From DATKMP01 sp035541775 (lineage in GTDB: Bacteria > Bacteroidota > Ignavibacteria > UBA10030), in contig DATKMP010000272.1 of NCBI GenBank assembly GCA_035541775.1, forward strand, positions 1 to 8,791: 8,791 nucleotides of DNA, given 5' to 3'. The translations under genes were made by a program, and so were the position numbers. The notes under the pieces are model-generated. The model worked only from the letters and a program-made list of their open reading frames with translations, had not been told where the DNA came from and made no database searches. Positions 5,313 through 8,791 of the stretch are shown in pieces (the first letter of the stretch is position 1; each line of letters starts with the position of its first letter).

Positions 5313-8300
5313 ATGATTGCTAATACCTTTATCAAAAGACCCGTGACGGCGATTGTGATCTCTATTGTTTTAGTGATCACAGGAATTATCTGCATTCTCA
5401 ATTTGCCGGTCGAACAATATCCGAGCATAACACCGCCTGTTGTTCAGGTGAACGGACAGTTCACCGGTGCCGATGCGTTGACGGTGGAACAAACGGTTGC
5501 GACACCTATTGAGCAGCAAGTGAACGGAACTCCAGGGATGGAGTACATGCAAAGCAACAATACCAATAACGGATTGATGTCGATGAATGTGACCTTTAGT
5601 ATCGGTACGAACATCGACATCGCAACGTTAGATGTTCAAAATCGTGTGAGCATTGCATCGCCGCTGCTGCCTGCCGCTGTCAGCCGGCTCGGCCTTACGG
5701 TTCGCGCACTCAATCCGCACATGCTGATGATGGTCGCCGTCTACGCACCGCAGGGAACACACGACATCACTTTCCTCGATAACTACACAAATATTTTTGT
5801 GCAGGATGCGCTACTCCGCGTGCCGGGCGTCGGGAGTATTACACGGTTCACCGATGACTTCAGTATGCGCATCTGGATGAATCCGGAAAAAATGGCGTCC
5901 TATAGTTTGACACCGCAGGATGTTATCGCTGCCTTGAATGCACAAAACGTACAGGTTGCTGCCGGATCAGCAGGCGTTCCGCCCCAGCCAAAAACACAAT
6001 CGTTTGAATTAGGAATTCTTGTCAACGGGCGATTAAGCAAGGTATCGGATTTTGAAAATGTTATTGTGAAAAATGTACCGGCGACAGGAGAACTCGTTCA
6101 TTTGAAAGATGTAGCGCGCGTGGAGTTAGGTAAGTTCACATTTTCCAGCAACTCCTTCGTCGATGGCAAACGAGCATCGATCTTGATGATTTATCAATCA
6201 CCGGGAAGTAATGCACTCGAAACGGCAAAAGGCGTGTACTCCGTGCTTGCTCAATTAAAAAAATCTTTCCCGACCGATGTCGATTATGCGGTGCCGTTTG
6301 AATCTGTCACGGTCGTCAAAGTTTCCATGAGCGAAGTTGTGGAAACGCTGCTTCTGGCGCTGCTTCTTGTCGCTATCGTGGTTTATCTGTTTCTCCAGAA
6401 TCTGCGTTCAACGTTAATACCGATTCTCGCAATTCCGGTATCGATTCTCGGTACGTTTTGTTTCTTCATTCCCTTAGGATTTACCATTAACACGCTCACG
6501 ATGTTCGGCTTCGTGCTTGCCATCGGTATCGTTGTCGATGATGCTATCATTGTTGTCGAAGCCGTGCAGTTGTATATCGACGAGTACCATATTTCTGCGA
6601 AAGAAGCGACGTATCGCGCGATGAAAGATATTTCCGGACCGGTGGTTGCAATTGCCTTGATTCTTGCCGCGGTGTTTGTTCCGGTAGGATTTATTCCAGG
6701 CATCGTCGGAAGATTGTACCAACAATTTGCGATTACGATTGCTATTTCTGTTGTGCTTTCTGCATTCATCGCCTTGTCGCTGACACCGGCATTATGTTCG
6801 CTGCTGCTTCGTCCATCCAATATCAATCCAGCATCCAATCGCCTGGATCAATTGTTCCATCGATTTAATATTTGGTTCGATACTATTACGAATCAATATT
6901 CCGACGGCGTGAAGAAAAGTATATATGCTTCACGGTACATTGTCATCATACTCATTTGTCTCTGTATCGGCGCGTTCGGTCTCTTTGAAAATAAATCCAG
7001 CGGCTTCATTCCATCGGAGGACGATGGAAATCTTTACGTCACATTCCAACTGCCGCCGGCTTCATCGACAGCGCAATCTGTGGCAGTCATGGCGAAGTTG
7101 ATGAATGTGATTGCATCGATACCGGGAATGGGACATTACGCTGCTCTTTCCGGATTGAATGTCGTCACCAATGCAACGAATTCAAACTGCGGAACAATTT
7201 ATTGCCAGTTGAAATCATGGGAAGAACGAACGACCTCTGACGAACAAGTTCCGGGAATCATCGATATTATCGAGAAGAGGATTGCAGAGGCCGATATACG
7301 AAATGCCAATGTTCAGGTCGTTCAACCTTCGCCGATTCCGGGCGTCGGTTCGACCGGCGGATTCAGTTTTCAGATTGAACAGCGCAATACGAATGACGAC
7401 ATCCATGCATTTGAAAAAGTTGTCAATACGTTTGTCGATGAAGCGAATAAAAATCCGGCAATCACAAAAGCGTACAGTTATTTTTCGGCACATACACCGA
7501 ATTACAATCTGATCGTCGACCGGGATAAATGCGAGAAACTTGGTGTCAATGTATCGGATGTGTTCACGACAATTCAAGCGTATATGGGCAGCATGTATAT
7601 CAACGACTTCACGACATACAATCGTACATTCCATGTTGTCATTCAGGCCGATACGATGTTTCGTGCATTGATTTCGAATATCGATAAATATTATGTACGG
7701 AATCAAACAGGAGCCATGGTGCCTCTTGGTACGCTCGTCAGTTACAAACCGACGGAAGCCGCACCGCTGATTTCGCACTTCAACATATTTCGATCGGCTG
7801 AAATCGACGGAGCGTCGCCGAATGGTTACAGCAGCGGCCAAACGTTAGAAGCGTTAAAAGAAGTTTCTGCCAAAGTGTTGCCTGCAGGATATGAGTACGA
7901 ATATTCGGGATTGAGCTACGAAGAAAAGCAAGAAGGTACATCGACGATATACATTTTTATTTTCTCGCTTACATTTGTTTTTCTTTTCCTTGCAGCGTTG
8001 TATGAAAGCTGGTCGGTTCCATTTTCCGTTTTGCTTGCTGTGCCTATCGGAGCATTCGGTGCAATCTTTACGCTCACGCTGCTGCCAAGTATCACGAATA
8101 ACGTGTACGCACAAATCGGTCTTATCACATTGATCGGACTTGCGGCAAAGAACGCCATTCTGATTGTCGAGTTTGCCAAAGTCCGTGTGGATCGGGGAGA
8201 AGAACTAATTCGATCTACGATTGAAGCGGTGAAGCTGCGCTTGCGGCCCATTGTGATGACCTCGATGGCGTTTATCCTAGGAGTTTTACCGTTAGTCTTT

Positions 8301-8573
8301 GCAACAGGCGCTGGTGCAATTGCCCGCCGGACGATCGGATTCACTGTGCTCGGCGGTATGCTGGCAGCATCGACGATTGCAATTTTTATTGTTCCGGTCT
8401 TGTTTGTCATTATTACTCGCATCTCCTATGGCTCAGAAAAACTTGCGTACCTGCAAGCCCATCATCATGATTTAATGGAAAAAGCCAAACGCGTGGAAGA
8501 ACAAAACATCGATGCAGAATTAGAGTATGATCTTCAAAAATCACGCGAACATCATACTTCCGCCCAAGAATGA
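5313..8573 (+). CDS. HAE-1 family RND multidrug efflux pump, inner-membrane subunit
   Basis: This complete 1086-aa RND transporter is slightly longer than AcrB (1049). It exports hydrophobic or amphiphilic compounds by proton antiport as part of a tripartite complex. The opening MIANTFIKRPVTAIVISIVL is the usual HAE-1 N terminus and first membrane helix. A large periplasmic loop follows with MRIWMNPEKMASYSLTPQDV and NAQNVQVAAG. TM2-TM6 lie near residues 343-500, TM7 at about 542-559, a second periplasmic loop to about 875, and TM8-TM12 to about 1035. The proton-relay residues are intact: D409 and D410 in GIVVDDAIIVVE (AcrB D407/D408), K946 in LAAKNAILIVEFA (AcrB K940) and R976 in RLRPIVMTS (AcrB R971). 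The last 40 or so residues form a charged, His-rich cytoplasmic tail. The stop overlaps the start of a second RND gene. The substrate cannot be read from sequence. Confidence 0.95.
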   Translation: MIANTFIKRPVTAIVISIVLVITGIICILNLPVEQYPSITPPVVQVNGQFTGADALTVEQTVATPIEQQVNGTPGMEYMQSNNTNNGLMSMNVTFSIGTNIDIATLDVQNRVSIASPLLPAAVSRLGLTVRALNPHMLMMVAVYAPQGTHDITFLDNYTNIFVQDALLRVPGVGSITRFTDDFSMRIWMNPEKMASYSLTPQDVIAALNAQNVQVAAGSAGVPPQPKTQSFELGILVNGRLSKVSDFENVIVKNVPATGELVHLKDVARVELGKFTFSSNSFVDGKRASILMIYQSPGSNALETAKGVYSVLAQLKKSFPTDVDYAVPFESVTVVKVSMSEVVETLLLALLLVAIVVYLFLQNLRSTLIPILAIPVSILGTFCFFIPLGFTINTLTMFGFVLAIGIVVDDAIIVVEAVQLYIDEYHISAKEATYRAMKDISGPVVAIALILAAVFVPVGFIPGIVGRLYQQFAITIAISVVLSAFIALSLTPALCSLLLRPSNINPASNRLDQLFHRFNIWFDTITNQYSDGVKKSIYASRYIVIILICLCIGAFGLFENKSSGFIPSEDDGNLYVTFQLPPASSTAQSVAVMAKLMNVIASIPGMGHYAALSGLNVVTNATNSNCGTIYCQLKSWEERTTSDEQVPGIIDIIEKRIAEADIRNANVQVVQPSPIPGVGSTGGFSFQIEQRNTNDDIHAFEKVVNTFVDEANKNPAITKAYSYFSAHTPNYNLIVDRDKCEKLGVNVSDVFTTIQAYMGSMYINDFTTYNRTFHVVIQADTMFRALISNIDKYYVRNQTGAMVPLGTLVSYKPTEAAPLISHFNIFRSAEIDGASPNGYSSGQTLEALKEVSAKVLPAGYEYEYSGLSYEEKQEGTSTIYIFIFSLTFVFLFLAALYESWSVPFSVLLAVPIGAFGAIFTLTLLPSITNNVYAQIGLITLIGLAAKNAILIVEFAKVRVDRGEELIRSTIEAVKLRLRPIVMTSMAFILGVLPLVFATGAGAIARRTIGFTVLGGMLAASTIAIFIVPVLFVIITRISYGSEKLAYLQAHHHDLMEKAKRVEEQNIDAELEYDLQKSREHHTSAQE

Positions 8574-8791
8574 TTGCGAACACATTTATAAAAAGGCCCG
8601 TGACGGCCATTGTGATTTCTATTGTTCTGGTGATTTCCGGAGTCATCTGCATTACGGTGTTACCTGTCGATCAATATCCCAATATTACGCCGCCCTCGGT
8701 ATCGGTTTCGGGGCAGTACACAGGAGCAGATGCACAAACCGTCGAACAAACTGTTGCAACGCCGATCGAGGAACAGGTCAACGGAACGCCC
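8570..8791 (+). CDS. second HAE-1 family RND efflux pump, 3' partial
   Basis: The gene starts at ATG 8570, overlapping the previous stop as ATGA (8570-8573), and runs off the right edge after 74 codons. The visible part covers the N-terminal cytoplasmic start, TM1 and the beginning of the periplasmic domain (LPVDQYPNITPP, GADAQTVEQTVATPIEEQVNG). Aligned without gaps to the upstream pump it matches at 62 of 74 residues by my count; several differences are conservative. No Shine-Dalgarno is visible, so translation is probably coupled to the upstream gene. The family call is firm; whether the gene is intact cannot be seen. Confidence 0.92.
   Translation, partial: MIANTFIKRPVTAIVISIVLVISGVICITVLPVDQYPNITPPSVSVSGQYTGADAQTVEQTVATPIEEQVNGTP

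Noticed and set aside
7215..7841. Long minus-strand frame (208 codons) opposite the RND gene, with similar frames at 6383-6838 and 7916-8422
   Set aside because: All lie fully within the well supported pump gene in antisense, have no ribosome-binding sites and encode low-complexity sequence typical of shadow frames.

Overview
This 8.8 kb window looks like chromosomal DNA of a Gram-negative bacterium. It encodes an outer-membrane efflux channel with a signal peptide, a lipoprotein adaptor and inner-membrane RND pumps. Protein style (Bacteroidota/Chlorobiota/Ignavibacteriota-like RND and TolC sequences, signal peptide ending in SQ) suggests a member of the FCB group. Readable Shine-Dalgarno sequences before some genes fit Chlorobi/Ignavibacteria-like lineages better than classical Bacteroidetes. 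That placement is inference, not a database result.

Layout from left to right. (1) Positions 1-266 are the 3' end of a riboflavin-synthesis gene (ribA/ribBA type). (2) Positions 267-413 are a compact leader with a possible promoter and two consecutive terminator-like hairpins, the second ending just before the ribosome-binding site of greA. (3) greA (414-896) is followed after 17 bases by a CYTH-domain gene (914-1435). (4) A tRNA cluster follows: tRNA-Gly(GCC), tRNA-Cys(GCA), then only the 5' half of a tRNA-Leu(UAA). This is the order of glyW-cysT-leuZ in E. coli. Two terminator-like hairpins lie between Gly and Cys, and a long stem-loop lies between Cys and Leu. (5) From the tRNA-Leu break (about 1874) to about 2280 there is AT-rich, gene-poor DNA with no confidently recognisable gene; it may be a scar of an integration or deletion. 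(6) A small unrecognised gene (86 aa, minus strand, strong Shine-Dalgarno) diverges from (7) an efflux operon running to the right edge: a TolC-family channel, a lipoprotein membrane-fusion adaptor, a complete HAE-1 RND pump, and a second RND pump overlapping it by four bases and cut by the window end.

The last four genes should work together. The RND trimer takes substrate from the periplasm or inner-membrane leaflet using the proton gradient, the adaptor bridges the periplasm, and the TolC-like channel gives the exit. Two neighbouring pump genes served by one adaptor and one channel recall MdtB/MdtC, where two RND proteins form one mixed trimer. The strongest points for a second look are the attenuator-like greA leader, the broken tRNA-Leu with its unexplained flank, the small divergent gene, and the paralogous RND pair. 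I found no CRISPR array, no intact mobile element and no clearly new multi-gene system.
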